Positions 1-10,435 of a stretch of 21,967 nucleotides of DNA are shown here, one piece after another (the first letter of the stretch is position 1; each line of letters opens with the position of its first letter). Both the position numbers and the translations under genes were made by a program. Source of the DNA: Scytalidium lignicola. Its lineage: Eukaryota > Ascomycota > Leotiomycetes. The notes beneath the pieces were generated by a model. That model saw only the letters and a program-made list of their open reading frames with translations, did not search any database and was not told where the DNA came from. The stretch spans positions 1 to 21,967 of the forward strand of contig NCSJ02000506.1 of NCBI GenBank assembly GCA_002812745.2. The letters run 5' to 3'.

Positions 1-1943
1 ATTTAATAAAAAGATTAACTTGATTTAATAATTCTTATTATACAAGGTTAAAGAATTATTAATTTACTTTTTGTAAATAATATTATTATTCTAAGAAACA
101 ATCTAAATAATAATTAATAATATCATTAAACTAAACTTATTTTTATAAGGAGATATAATGACTAAAGATGATAATATTACAGACAAAGATGATATCAACT
201 TGTTAAAAGCTAAATATAATGAAGATTAATTTATATATTAACTCTTTATAACATAAACATTAAAAAGGATAAAGAAGATTCTTTAACAAAAGAGTATAAA
301 ATAAATTAAAGAGAAGTTGAATATTAATGTATGAAAATAAATTACCATTGTTATTACTTGTTAATTTTTATAAGACAAACTTAGTTTCAAGGTCAACGAA
401 GGAAGTTTAAATGATATAAATAACTTTGACAAGGATAACTATTAAGAAGATAGTATATAAGATTTGTAAACAAGGTATAAAACTTGTATTATTAGATTAA
501 TTTACACTTGTTTGTTATTTAAAAGGAAATTTGAAACTTAAAGCTAATAAGAAAGATTCTAACAAGTCAACTAAGAGTAACATTAATTCTTAAGATTTGA
601 ATTAAGTCTTAAGGGTTTAACAGTTTATACTGGCCAAAAACGTAAGTTATTATATTAAAATGTTGTTAATCACAAGATGTAATTATATTAGTAAAAGTAA
701 ATGCAAGAAGTTAATATTTATACTTAATTAAAAGTATTACAAAGACTTAGGTCAAAGTTTCAAGTCATATAAGAAGTTATGATCAACATTATTATAATAA
801 GTCAAAGTCTTGTAATAATGATTACAAAAATTAAAATAAGGAAAATAATAACTGTTATATTGTTTATAAGTAGTATTACTAACAGGACTATCATTATTAT
901 TATACTATTAATTACATTACAAGGTAATCTCCAAAAGAAGTATAAAAAGGTGTAGATCTCTAATATAATATAAAGTAACTAACATTTACATAATTCAACA
1001 TCAATTGTATTTATAACGTTTAAATCAGTTATAACCAAAACATTTGCAGGATTTTTAAATTGGTTATAAGAGATACATTGATTAGATCAGATTATACTTG
1101 ATGAATGTTATACAATACTAAAAGGATTTAAGGATTTTTGACTAAAATTACAAGATTTAAGAAAGTTAACATTAAGAGGAATATAAATAGTACATTTGAT
1201 AACAATACTATTACTATAAGATAAGGACAAATTTTACCAGCTGATGTACATTCTAAAAGAAAGAGTANTACTAGTTCTAAGGTTATATAACATAGCTTAA
1301 CATTGAATATCAAGTAAAGAAAGTAGAAATAAAGGAAGAGAGAGAAAAAGAAGAAGAAAACACTTTAAGTTTAAGTTTGAAGATTAAGGGGTTTAGAAAA
1401 NGTCATCAAAAATACAATATTAAAACTAATAATAGAAAAATTATAAGAATTTCTAACATTAAGAAAAANTTATCATGTATAATAATAATATTATTAAGGT
1501 AATCAAAATGAGTTAAATATTAAATTGTAAATTATACTACCAAGAGGTTAATAACTAAAATGAAAAAGTGTTATAAGTTTTATTATAACACGATGATTAG
1601 TGTAAGCTTGAAGCTTGATACACAACAGAGTATATATAAAGAACTTAACGATTATATGACATGATTAGGACTTAAGGGACTTAAGAGGTCCAAGGGATTT
1701 ATAAACTTAAAGGACTTACAAAGTCCAAGAGGTTTAGTTGGATTTCATTATCTATATAAGCACATTATAAGAATATAAGAGTAAACTTCTTATGTTCAAC
1801 TTAAATACATTACTANATCTTACCTTTGACTTAATTNCTTGTATNTTATANNTTTCTNTTGTCCTTGAACATTTACCTTANCNTTAACTATCTAATGATC
1901 TGGATAACATAATTTTATAATATTTTGAATATTACTTATCTTG
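1..1943. other. AT-rich stretch without a recognisable gene
   Basis: No reading frame longer than about 60 codons is found and I recognise no domain. The stretch lies directly upstream of the Gypsy Gag remnant, so its right part may contain the 5' LTR and primer-binding site, but I could not define LTR ends or a tRNA-complementary site. A frame around 1150-1380 on the plus strand ends in a very basic Lys/Arg-rich tail, which could belong to another decayed transposon protein. I could not name it. Confidence 0.5.
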
Positions 1944-3244
1944 ATGAATCAAGATTTAAAAACAAATATATTAATAAATAATAACAACAAACAACAACTT
2001 GAAGAAAGTTCTGAAGAAGGCTTAGAAGAAGAATTTAAAAAGAGATCTGAAGAAGTATTTGAAGAAAGTTCAGAAGATAGTTTTAAAGAAGACTAAGGTA
2101 AGGATTAAACTATTAAGGAAGTTAACATTCAAGAAAAAATGTTAAAAGAAGTTGTTATACTATCAAAGCAACTTACTAAGTCAATAGAAGAATTAACTAT
2201 TAAAGAATTATCAAGAGTTATAAGAAAGAAACTAATACTTCTATTACTTAAACCTAATCCTAAACTAGTTTTAGTATTAAAAGCTCTAAGTCTAAACTTT
2301 GATCTAAACTCTGAATTAAAGGATAATATTAAACAAGTCCTGATAACAACACTTAAAGAAGTTAAAAGCATATTTAGCTTAAACAAGAATTTATTTAATG
2401 TTAAATAATCACTTATTGCTTAAAAATATACATAAGGTATTATAAGCATTAATATACTTAAGAGAAGTAACCAAAACTTAGTTTTAACCTTTTAAAGACA
2501 AATAGTTTATAATAAACAAGGAAACAACAAAATAAGTAATAATCAATATTATTATAAGTTAAGTTAATTACATAAGAGAACTTAAACACTTGTATGAAGA
2601 TGTTAATGAAAAAAAAGAATGTTNAAAAGACAATTAACTTATCTTAAGCAGACTAAAAGCCTTAACAAATATACAATACTTTACTGTTAATATACAGTAT
2701 TAGTCAATTAAAAAGAAGAAGCATATATATACTAGTATAAGATCAGACTAAAGGACTTTATTAAAGAAGAATTATATTAAAGGTTTATAATCATTACATT
2801 TAATACTTTTGTTAACTTGTTTATTAAAATCAAGAATAAACAATATAAGATGAGCTTGGACAAGAAGAGAAGATCTTATTTTAACAGAAGAAAGACTAAT
2901 AGAAAAAAAAGATTATAATAACTTAATAAAGTTAAATGCTATGAAGAGAAGGAAGACCTTTAAAGGAAAAGGAAAGAAGTATTATAAAGGAAAAACNAAA
3001 AAAAGAAAATTCTTTTAAGATTTCTCTTGAAGAACTTAACAAGAGAAGAAAAAACAAGTTATGTTTTAAGTGTAAACTTCTTGGATATATAGCAAATACT
3101 TATAAGAAAGACAATAAGTTAAGTATAATAGTTAAAGTTAAAGTTATGAGAATCCTGAGAATTATAAATATCTTATTAAAATCTTTTGAGGAAGAAGACT
3201 CTAAGGACAAAAAAGGAAACTCTTCAGAAGAAGAAGTTTGTTAA
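1944..3244 (+). pseudogene. Ty3/Gypsy retrotransposon Gag remnant (RIP-mutated)
   Basis: Gag is the structural protein that packages retrotransposon RNA. From the ATG at 1944 one frame runs with repeated TAA stops to about 3000. It starts with an acidic Glu/Ser-rich segment. At 2643-2860 a Gag-type helical domain is legible: a Gln-Thr-x-Ser...Tyr stretch, then a LKDFIKEEL-like core, then a basic tail. Past an ambiguous base at 2997 the frame shifts. There a retroviral-type zinc knuckle (CX2CX4HX4C) reads CFKC...G-Y...Y at 3062-3103, with the His and the last Cys both turned into Tyr, the change expected from RIP on CAC and TGC/TGT. The remnant ends in an acidic tail at 3180-3240. The stops are mostly TAA where CAA fits. 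The Gag identity is an inference from the order of features; the knuckle is the strongest evidence. Confidence 0.72.
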
Positions 3245-4389
3245 GATTTAATAATTATACTATATCATATTGTTAAGACTAATGTAAACAAGATAAGGAT
3301 AATAAGAGTCTTTAAGGTAAATTCTGTACTTATAATAAGGACTTAACATGTAAGATATCCTCAAGATAAGGAGACAGCTGAGAATTAAGATAAATAGAGA
3401 TTGATTTTAAAAGTCAATAGAATTTAGATGATTATATTAACAAACTTCAAAGTTATATTAATAAAACAATATCTTATATTAAAGAAGGTATTGATCTTAA
3501 GATATTATCTAATGATTAATATAAGAAGTTTAAGGGAATAAAAGATCTTAGACTAAAGTTAACTCTTTTAGATTATATAATAAGAAAAAGCAATTGTTGA
3601 AGAATAAGAACTTGATTTTGAAGATCTTGCTTTAGTCTATAAGACTAACTTTTAGAGCATTATCATAAAGAGAAGAATATACAAGTTCTTCTTACTAGTA
3701 GAAAGAACTTAAGTACAAGACAACTTTGACTAGATACTTAAGGATGCTTAGATAATAATAAAGGAAGGATTAAGTTATATTATATAAGGATAATATAACT
3801 TATAACAAGAAGACTATTCAATAATAACTTTCTAATAAGATTAAGTAAAAGTAAAAACATAATACAAAGAAATTTAAGGTTTAAGAAAATTAATAGAATA
3901 ACTACTTGAAGTTAAACAATATTATACTTAATAAGAGTAAAGGAAACTAGTTAAAATCATTATTGAACAAACTAACTAAGATATAGAAGCTTTACTTATA
4001 GTTAATGAACTAAAAGAAAACTTATTACCTTTAGAAGTATTTATTATACTACTGAAAAAGAATAAGTTAATATAAAGGATTAATTAACAATTCAACTAAG
4101 AAATAGCAGTATACCCTTTAAATTCTGTAAGAAAAGTTTTTAAGGAAAGTAATGTCTTTATTATTAAGATAAAAGAATACCTTGAAAATGAAATAATAAA
4201 ATAAGTACAAGATACATATGTATTCATAAACAACAAAAGCTTAAATAGACTAAGATTGAGAAATCTTAGTAAAAGATAAATAACATTGTTTAAAGAATTA
4301 AAAGNAAAACGCTAAAGATTTAAAAATCAAAGATAATATATCAGTCAATAGTACTAAGAATGTTAATCTCTATTCTATGAATAGTAAAA
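3245..4389 (+). other. Decayed linker between Gypsy Gag and protease
   Basis: This 1.1 kb AT-rich stretch lies between the zinc knuckle and the protease of the same plus-strand element. A Cys-rich patch near 3318-3350 resembles the short Cys-containing linker seen after Gag in some fungal Gypsy elements, but it is too decayed to be sure. I saw nothing else recognisable and no open frame of useful length. Confidence 0.4.
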
Positions 4390-4820
4390 GTTCATTATAC
4401 ATAAATATNAAAACTATACAAAAAGTTAATAAGAGCCTTGATTAATTTAAGAGCTAAAAGGAACTTTATCAATGAACAAGTCATAAAGTGATTAAGACTT
4501 AGTACAAAAGTCAAAAACAATAACTACTTAATATTATTAATGAATAATACTAAGGTTTAGAAATATATTAATGTTCAAACTTAGAACTTAAATATAGAGT
4601 ATAGTGAAAGTTATCAAGAAAAGATATCTTTTAATGTTATAAAGTTAAGAACATATTAAGTTATCTTAAGAATTAAATGAATAAGAAAGTACAATCTAAT
4701 AATTGATTAGAGAATAAGTATAATTACTTTCTTAGAGGAAGAATAGAGTTTAATATCTTTAAGAATTGTTTATGTTAACAAGATTATAAAACATATTCTT
4801 GAAGAATATTATAAATAATT
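4390..4820 (+). pseudogene. Ty3/Gypsy aspartic protease remnant
   Basis: Retropepsin cleaves the Gag-Pol polyprotein of the element. From 4435 the plus-strand frame reads A-L-I-N-L-R-A-K-R-N-F-I, which matches the retropepsin active-site loop A-L-I-D-S-G-A-x-x-N-F-I with Asp to Asn, Ser to Leu and Gly to Arg, each explained by one transition. It continues through a V-I-K...L-S-T-K segment and, near 4655, an I-L-R-I-K remnant of the conserved I-L-G-x-x-W motif. Stops stand where Gln, Arg or Trp is expected. No reverse transcriptase follows: the element stops at about 4820, where the palindromic sequence begins. This frame differs from the Gag frame, so at least one frameshift separates them. 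The catalytic Asp is lost, so it cannot be active. Confidence 0.72.
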
Positions 4821-4822
4821 AN

Positions 4823-5093
4823 ATTTATTGTTTTAATTTAAATTTAAATTTATATAGTTTAACAGTTTAACTAGACTATAAAGTATTAAAGCTTTAAATT
4901 TCAGATTATACAGTTTAAATATCTTATAATTTAATGCTTTATAGTTTAGTTTAATCTTGTCTTAATGCTTTATAGTCTAGTTACCTTACAATCTAGTCTT
5001 GTCTGGATGCCTTACAATTTGGTCTAGACTGTAAGGCACTTAGACTATACAGTTCAGACTGTACAATTTCGTCTAGACTGTTCAGTTAGTCTA
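4823..5093. repeat. RIP-decayed palindrome-rich element between Gypsy and Helitron
   Basis: This stretch contains many copies of GTCTAGAC, TAGACT and AGTCTA type words, increasingly clear from about 4970 to 5093. It ends in CAGTTAGTCT, which becomes the end of the 8032-8616 island (CGGCTAGTCT) if two transitions are undone. The Gypsy protease stops just before it and the legible Helitron starts just after it. I infer an older, RIP-damaged relative of the island. The left end is poorly defined and a matching left inverted repeat is not clear. Confidence 0.5.
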
Positions 5094-8032
5094 TACTTAA
5101 ATAATGTTAATATTATGGATATCAGTTATTGTATTATACTTTCTTCTTTGTTTTCAAGAAGTAATCATTAAATGTAATAATTATTTCAAGATATAATAAC
5201 TTTAATTCATTACTTTAATAAATTTACTTATTTCATTATAATGACAACAAATTTAAATTAGCCAAAGATCAAGGATAATCTCTTACTTAGTTAATTTATT
5301 ACAAACTATTCAAATTTAATAACTTATGTTTTTAAGGGTAAAAAGCAATAATTGATCAATGTACTTAAGGTTAATATTCTAAGCCTTTACAGTAGCTATG
5401 GCTTTATAATTAAATATTAGAAACATAACTTTCCTTATATTCATTTCCTCTTTTATAAATTACTTCATTTAGTTGAGTTATCATTAAATAATGTTAATAA
5501 GGTAATTTACACTGAAATCCTTGATCTAAACCATGACCCTCATAACATATTATAAGAATTAGTAATTATGTATATAGTTTATTACTTATACAGTTTAGAT
5601 TACCTTAATAATCCTTATATAAAGTATAAAACTCTAATAAAACCATTATAATACTTTAAAAGATTCTAGAAGAGGTTTATAAATGTAATAATTATGTCTG
5701 AGGATAAATACCTAGAATATTATTATAAGAATAATAGTCAAAGGTTTGTGTATAAACTAGATATGTCTAAATGACTAATAATAAGAGATAATCATTAAGT
5801 AATACTTTATAACTTATATTTGTTATAAATGTTTAATTGTTATATTAATATTAAGTTGTGTAATATAGTATAAGTTATAAAGTATATTCATAAATATATT
5901 TATAAAAGCTATAATTATTTAACACTTGTTATTAAGCTTAACTAGAATGAGATTGAGTAATACATTTAAGCTTGTTATATAAGCCTTATAAAGGCATTTA
6001 CATGTTTTATAGAATACAAGACATATCAAGAATAACCTCTGGTAATATGTCTTTCTGTACATCTTTAAGGAGAACAATTTATACAATTTCATAATGATAT
6101 AAGGCTAAATGCTATTGTAGCTAAGCTTGAAATGCAGAATTCAAAGCTTATAACTTTTTTTTAAGTATAATGCTCAACATAAAGACAGTTATCAATAGTT
6201 ATATTAAGAGTTTCTAAAGTATTATGTGTAGAATGCAAAGAATTAACATTGACAACTTTGAAAACAAGAGTATTCCATTAGTCGAATATATTATTATAAC
6301 TTAACATATAAAGAGAGATTTTATTTATAATTATTACTTACTTACATACAAAGGTTATAGTCGTTTGAGGAATTGTATATAGTTAATAGCATTTAGTACT
6401 TAATGTATTACATTGTATATATTACCTGAGGATTAGCTAAGAATGACCAAGAATAGTTTTGATACTTTGAGGAGATAATCTAATTTGATCTAGTCAACTG
6501 TTTATAAACTATATTCCTCATCAGCTTATACTCTTAGCTAATAAGTAACCTTATAACTTTGTAAGATTGATTTAAGTTTTACTTATATGACGATTTGTAC
6601 TATTTCTTAAGTTCNTTTTCAGAATACAAGTTTCCTATTAGTATTATAAGATCTAAAGTATGATTTCAGCTTGTACATACTTAACAAGAAGCTTTAGGAT
6701 ATGTAATTGATAGTTATTGACTTTAGTTTGCTTATGTTTTCCTTTAATTAGTTTACTATCCATAATCGAATTATACTAGAATATAATGTTATAAAAGAAG
6801 TTATTATTACCTTAACAATATAAGCTTAACTAAATTAAGATTAGTATAAGTACTTTAATATAATTATTATAGTTATCAAGAACAAGTTGTAAAATGCTTA
6901 CTTTTACTTATAAAGGTTAAAGAGGAATAATAAGACTTTTTTTTTATAAAACCTTATATTATTACTTTTATAGATTGGAAAAGTATATACTTTATATAAC
7001 TTTCACAAGTATTATAACACTTTTATTATTAGTTAGCCATATAGTGTATTTGTAATTCTAAATCCTAATTAAGTTAAATAAAAGCTTTATTAACTTGATC
7101 TTGAAAAATAACAAGCTAATAATTATGCTTTAACATGTTGATTTAATTATATAAGATGAAGTCTTTATATAATACAAGTATTGTTTTAAAGTTATCCATT
7201 ACTTGTTTTATAACTTATAATTTATTGAAAATCAGGATTTCTTGTTCAATGAAGTCTTTATTATCTTAAGTAATGATTTTGCTTAAATCTTGCTTGTAAT
7301 AGTAAGTAGTACTTAAGTAAACATTATATATACTTATTTACAATATTCCTTTATATAATTACAATTATAAAAATTATACTTGAGAATTAATATGTATATA
7401 CAATCAAGAGAAGAAGAAGTTGATTTTATGTAATGGATTAACTTATTACCTTATAATACAGTTCTTTATAACCTTGTCTTAATTCCTTTAACTATTTCTA
7501 AGCTTTAAAACCTAAAAACATTACTTGATGATATATATCTTTTGTTTTTACTTTAAGTTATACTTAAGGATCTTATAACTTTTTGTAGTAAAGTACTACT
7601 TATTGTTCAGAATAAGATTATAAGAGTGTTAAATGAAATAGTTATAACTTGATTCCTTAACTTTAAATGTATTTATTTGTTTGTAAACTTAGTTAACGTT
7701 AATGATGAAGATAATAATAATTATATGTACATTATAAAAGTATTACAAGTTATAAATATCTTAAGTTTACTTTTATCTAAGTTAATATTAAAAGTTAAAT
7801 TGTTAATTATGTTGATTTACAATATATACTTATTAAAAGGTTTATACAATAACATATGTATAATTGTTATAACTTTATAGAAATTACTCAATCAAAGGAT
7901 AATTACTAAGTGAAGAGTAGAATAAGTAAGTTTATACAATTTCTCAAATTAAGTTGATATTGAATAAGAACAATTTACCTTTTACACTTTCTTATAAGCA
8001 ATTCTTTCTTTGAATATACTTTGTTATGATTA
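5094..8032 (+). pseudogene. Helitron Rep-helicase remnant, copy A (5' and 3' truncated)
   Basis: Helitrons are rolling-circle transposons whose protein joins a HUH nuclease (Rep) to a PIF1-like helicase. One plus-strand frame is legible from about 5097 to 7880 with only point stops. In order: an R-I-I-L-P-S-S-F-like segment (5127-5153), the F-I-T-x-T-A-N-P-x-W-P-E-like N-domain (5226-5266), the Rep H-x-H motif with the first His now Tyr (P-Y-I-H, 5433-5444), and the two-tyrosine motif KYIHKYIYK (5880-5906), still intact. The helicase follows: Walker A remnant (about 6912-6938), Walker B L-I-I-x-D-E (7143-7160), a G-D-F-x-Q remnant (7272-7286), L-R-I-N-M (7380-7394), and the L-K-V...M-L-I...K-G-L region before 7880. 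A 1 bp insertion shifts the frame after 7880. The N-terminus is lost at the 4823-5093 repeat, and the C-terminus stops at 8032, just before the conserved N-K-S-Q-G-Q segment. Confidence 0.88.
7372..8032 (+). repeat. Left copy of 660 bp direct duplication
   Basis: These 661 bases match 8617-9276 nearly end to end. Most differences are C/T or G/A transitions; there is at least one 1 bp indel and a few other mismatches. The repeat covers the helicase from L-R-I-N-M to just before the last conserved motif. In this copy the protein frame continues upstream without a break; in the right copy it does not. Confidence 0.85.
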
Positions 8033-8616
8033 GACTGGCCGATCGGTCCAGACCGGACCAGACCGTGGGTTTTGTGGGGACCGTTTTGAGACCATGGTCT
8101 GTACGGTCTGAAGCCAAAATTTTGAGACCAGACCATACGGTCTACNGTCTGANGCTAAAATTTTNAGACCAGACCGTGAGACTACGGTCTGGTCTGACAA
8201 CAAATGTAGGGACCGAATATTAGCGTCAGACCGTACAGTCTAGTCTTCACAATCTGGTCCAATCAGACTATACGGTCTGACACTAATATTCCTTAATCAG
8301 GTAAAGCTTATTTCCAATTTAGGTTATATTACCGTTATGGTCTAGCGTTACGGTCTCACAGTCCAGACCATACGGTCTACGGTCTGAGATTAAAATTTTG
8401 AGACCAGACCATAAGACTACGGTCTGGTCTGACAACAAAAGTGGGGACCGTTTCACGGTTCAGTCTCAAAACCTTAAGACCGAACCGTGTGGCTTACGGT
8501 CTTGTCCAGACGAGACTGTAAGCCACGGTCTTGCTTAAATTTTTGCGGATGAGACCGTGTAGCTTACGGTCTCGTCCGGACAGGACCACGGTCCAATGCA
8601 ACGGTCCGGCTAGTCT
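8032..8616. repeat. GC-rich foldback-like island that escaped RIP
   Basis: This 585 bp block has clearly higher GC and many CpG dinucleotides, unlike its flanks. It is built from AGACCGT/ACGGTCT and GGTCTGG/CCAGACC words in both orientations. Its ends form a 10 bp imperfect inverted repeat, AGACTGGCCG at 8032-8041 against AGACTAGCCG read from 8616 back to 8607; the single difference is a transition. Inside, about 88 bp at 8126-8213 recur at 8361-8449. There is no coding frame of note; a 65-codon frame at 8026-8223 is simply a frame through the repeat. It may be a MITE-like or foldback element, or a satellite fragment. I see no short target-site duplication. Confidence 0.7.
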
Positions 8617-9470
8617 AACTATACTTGAGAATTAATATGTATATACAATTAAGAGAAGAAGAGATTGATTTTGTCTAATGGATTAATTTATTACTTTATA
8701 ATACAGCCTTCTATAACCTTGTCTTGATTCTTTTAACTATTTCTAAGCCTTAAAACCTAGAAGTATTACTCAATGATGTATATTCTTTGTCTTTGCTTCA
8801 GGTTATACTTAAGGATTATACAACTTTTCATAGTAGAGTATTACTTACCATTTGGAATAAGACTATAAAGGCATTGAATGAAATAATTATAACTTGATTT
8901 CTTAACTCTAAACATATTTATTTATTTGTAAACTTGGCTAATGTTAATGACAAAGATGATAATAACCATATATATATTATAAAAGTGTTATAAGCTATAA
9001 ATATCTTAAGTTTACTTTTATCTAAGTTAATGTTAAAAGTTAAAGTATTAGTTATGTTGATTTGTAATATATGCTTATTAAAAGGTTTATGCAATAGTAT
9101 ACATATAATTGTTATAACTTTATAGAATTACTTAATTAAGGGATAGTTATTAGGAGAAGAGTAAGATAAGCAAGTTTATATAATTCCTTGAATTAAGTTG
9201 ATGTTGAATAAGAATAATCTACTTTTTACACTTTCTTACAAGTAATTCCCTCTTCAAATATACTTTATTATAATTGTAAATAAGTCTTAAGGTTAGTTGT
9301 TTAACAAGGTCAACCTTAATCTATGAGTTCTTGTCTTTATATATAATTAATTTTATATAACAATCTCTTGAAATACTTTTATTAAAGGGTTATCTATACT
9401 CTTACTTATAAGAATTATTATAACTTATAATATAATATATCTAGAAGTTTTAAGAGATATCAACATATGA
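8617..9470 (+). pseudogene. Helitron helicase C-terminal remnant, copy B
   Basis: This copy starts abruptly inside the helicase at L-R-I-N-M and repeats 7372-8032. It then continues past the point where copy A stops. In one frame from 8625 it shows the P-x-I-K-L segment, an F-T-L-S...F-P-L segment (about 9225-9254), V-N-K-S-x-G (9276-9293, the conserved helicase motif near V/VI), then the decayed A-L-S-R region and K-G-L-S-I-L-L, ending at the TGA at 9468-9470. It is therefore the true 3' end of a PIF1-like Helitron helicase. Stops are RIP-type. Copy B keeps the frame where copy A has a 1 bp insertion. Together A and B must come from two Helitron copies or from a duplication that captured the island. 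Confidence 0.85.
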
Positions 9471-10210
9471 CTTTACATTTTGTAATATATATATTTTTAA
9501 TATACAAAGGATGTTTACAAGTATAAAGAAAGAAAAACATAAGTAATATTCTTTTATTATATACTTAATTAACTAGTAATTAAGACTCTTGATAAGATTT
9601 TCATTCTTCCTCATCCTTTAAGGCTATAATTAGCATAATCAATTTTATTTGTAAATATGCTTGTCAAGTATAATACTCTTTATAAGAGAGTATAAAAGCT
9701 TTCGAAACCATGCCTTAGAAAGAGCTAACAGCATTATCAAGCTTTATAACTTGTAATAATATAATAACAAGAGTAGTAATAATTAACACAGTAACAAGAG
9801 TAAGAGCAAGAGTAAAACTTACCCATGATCTATTAGTTACAGACTGTATAATCTGATAATAGTGTTACTTATTAGTATTATCAGCTCTGAAGGAGTTAAC
9901 AAGTCTAATAAGGACTAGAGCAATACAACAAGGGTTATCAGGGCAAAGAGCATAAGCAAGAGTAAGTGTAGGGTAAGTTAAGGAGTTACTAAAGTTATTA
10001 ACTGGTGTTATTCTAGGAATAAGAAGGGCTAGGACATTTTGAGTAGTTTGAACTGTTTAAACGTTTGTTTGTACTACATATAGTTAATTATAAATTATAA
10101 TAACGTTGAATTAACTACTTATGTTGTCAAATGTTATACTGAGTACCTGAGGAGTTATAATGATAATTACAATAATTGTTACCAAACAAGCTATCTACTA
10201 CTACATACAG
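9471..10210. other. AT-rich stretch after the Helitron, low-complexity
   Basis: No recognisable gene. At about 9735-9830 the plus strand is low-complexity with repeated AACAAGAGTA-like words. A minus-strand frame of about 60 codons without ATG (10054 down to 9865) contains P-R-I-T-P-V-N-N-F and ends at a TAA. It could be part of the same decayed unit as the small ORF at 10211-10435, but that is speculative. The 3' end of the Helitron should lie here; I could not find a clear terminal hairpin followed by CTRR. Confidence 0.4.
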
Positions 10211-10435
10211 CTAGAACAGTCTATTATAAGACTGGCAGTGCTTATAAGTTATAAGGCTATCCATCACTGTTCCTCTTATCTGGCCAATAATAGCCTTATC
10301 GTTTTGGGTACAGCCTAAGGTCATCTGCTTACCTTGACAGAGCAAGGCAGCTTGAACGATTAGCATTATTGCTAACGTTTGTACAGTAACTATATACTTA
10401 GTAGTAATACTGGAAACAGTAATTTGGTTGTTCAT
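10211..10435 (-). CDS. Small ORF of unknown function, hydrophobic N-terminal half
   Basis: I do not recognise this 74-codon frame. The ATG sits in a good fungal start context (CCAAAATG). Residues about 14-33 are hydrophobic (T-L-A-I-M-L-I-V-Q-A-A-L-L-like), which could be a signal anchor or membrane segment. Reading upstream on the minus strand there is a pyrimidine-rich stretch (about 10484-10500) and a TATATATTTTAA box near 10521-10532, the order expected of a fungal promoter. Base composition is less AT-extreme than the flanks and no RIP stop interrupts it. A possible intron donor (AAG then GTAAGC, near 10341-10350) lies in the ORF, so the true product could be spliced and longer. It could equally be the 5' end of a transposon gene. 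Low confidence that it is expressed. Confidence 0.3.
   Translation of the reverse strand: MNNQITVSSITTKYIVTVQTLAIMLIVQAALLCQGKQMTLGCTQNDKAIIGQIRGTVMDSLITYKHCQSYNRLF

Noticed and set aside
143..229. Shine-Dalgarno-like AAGGAGATATA before an ATG (158), as in bacteria
   Set aside because: The following frame has only 24 codons, and the rest of the window is clearly eukaryotic with spliceosomal introns. A chance match in purine-rich AT sequence.
2129..2386. Minus-strand ORF of 85 codons opposite the Gag remnant
   Set aside because: It is the shadow of the plus-strand Gag frame, which has in-frame continuity on both sides.
8026..8223. 65-codon ORF in the GC-rich island
   Set aside because: The amino acid sequence is just the translated palindromic words and includes ambiguous codons; no coding signature.
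8032..8616. CRISPR array
   Set aside because: The repeated words are irregularly spaced, occur in both orientations and lack unique spacers of constant length; the host is a fungus.
7359..9279. 12 bp inverted repeat TTACAATTATAA (7359-7370) / TTATAATTGTAA (9268-9279) as terminal repeats of an element
   Set aside because: The left copy lies within the continuous helicase frame and the right within its conserved C-terminal motif, so they are not element ends; chance is likely in such AT-rich DNA.
5094..9470. Alternative genetic code with TAA/TAG read as Gln (ciliate-like), or mitochondrial code
   Set aside because: Besides stops at Gln positions there are Gly to Arg/Glu, His to Tyr, Pro to Leu and Asp to Asn changes and Trp to TAA, all transitions. 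RIP explains all of them; a code change does not.
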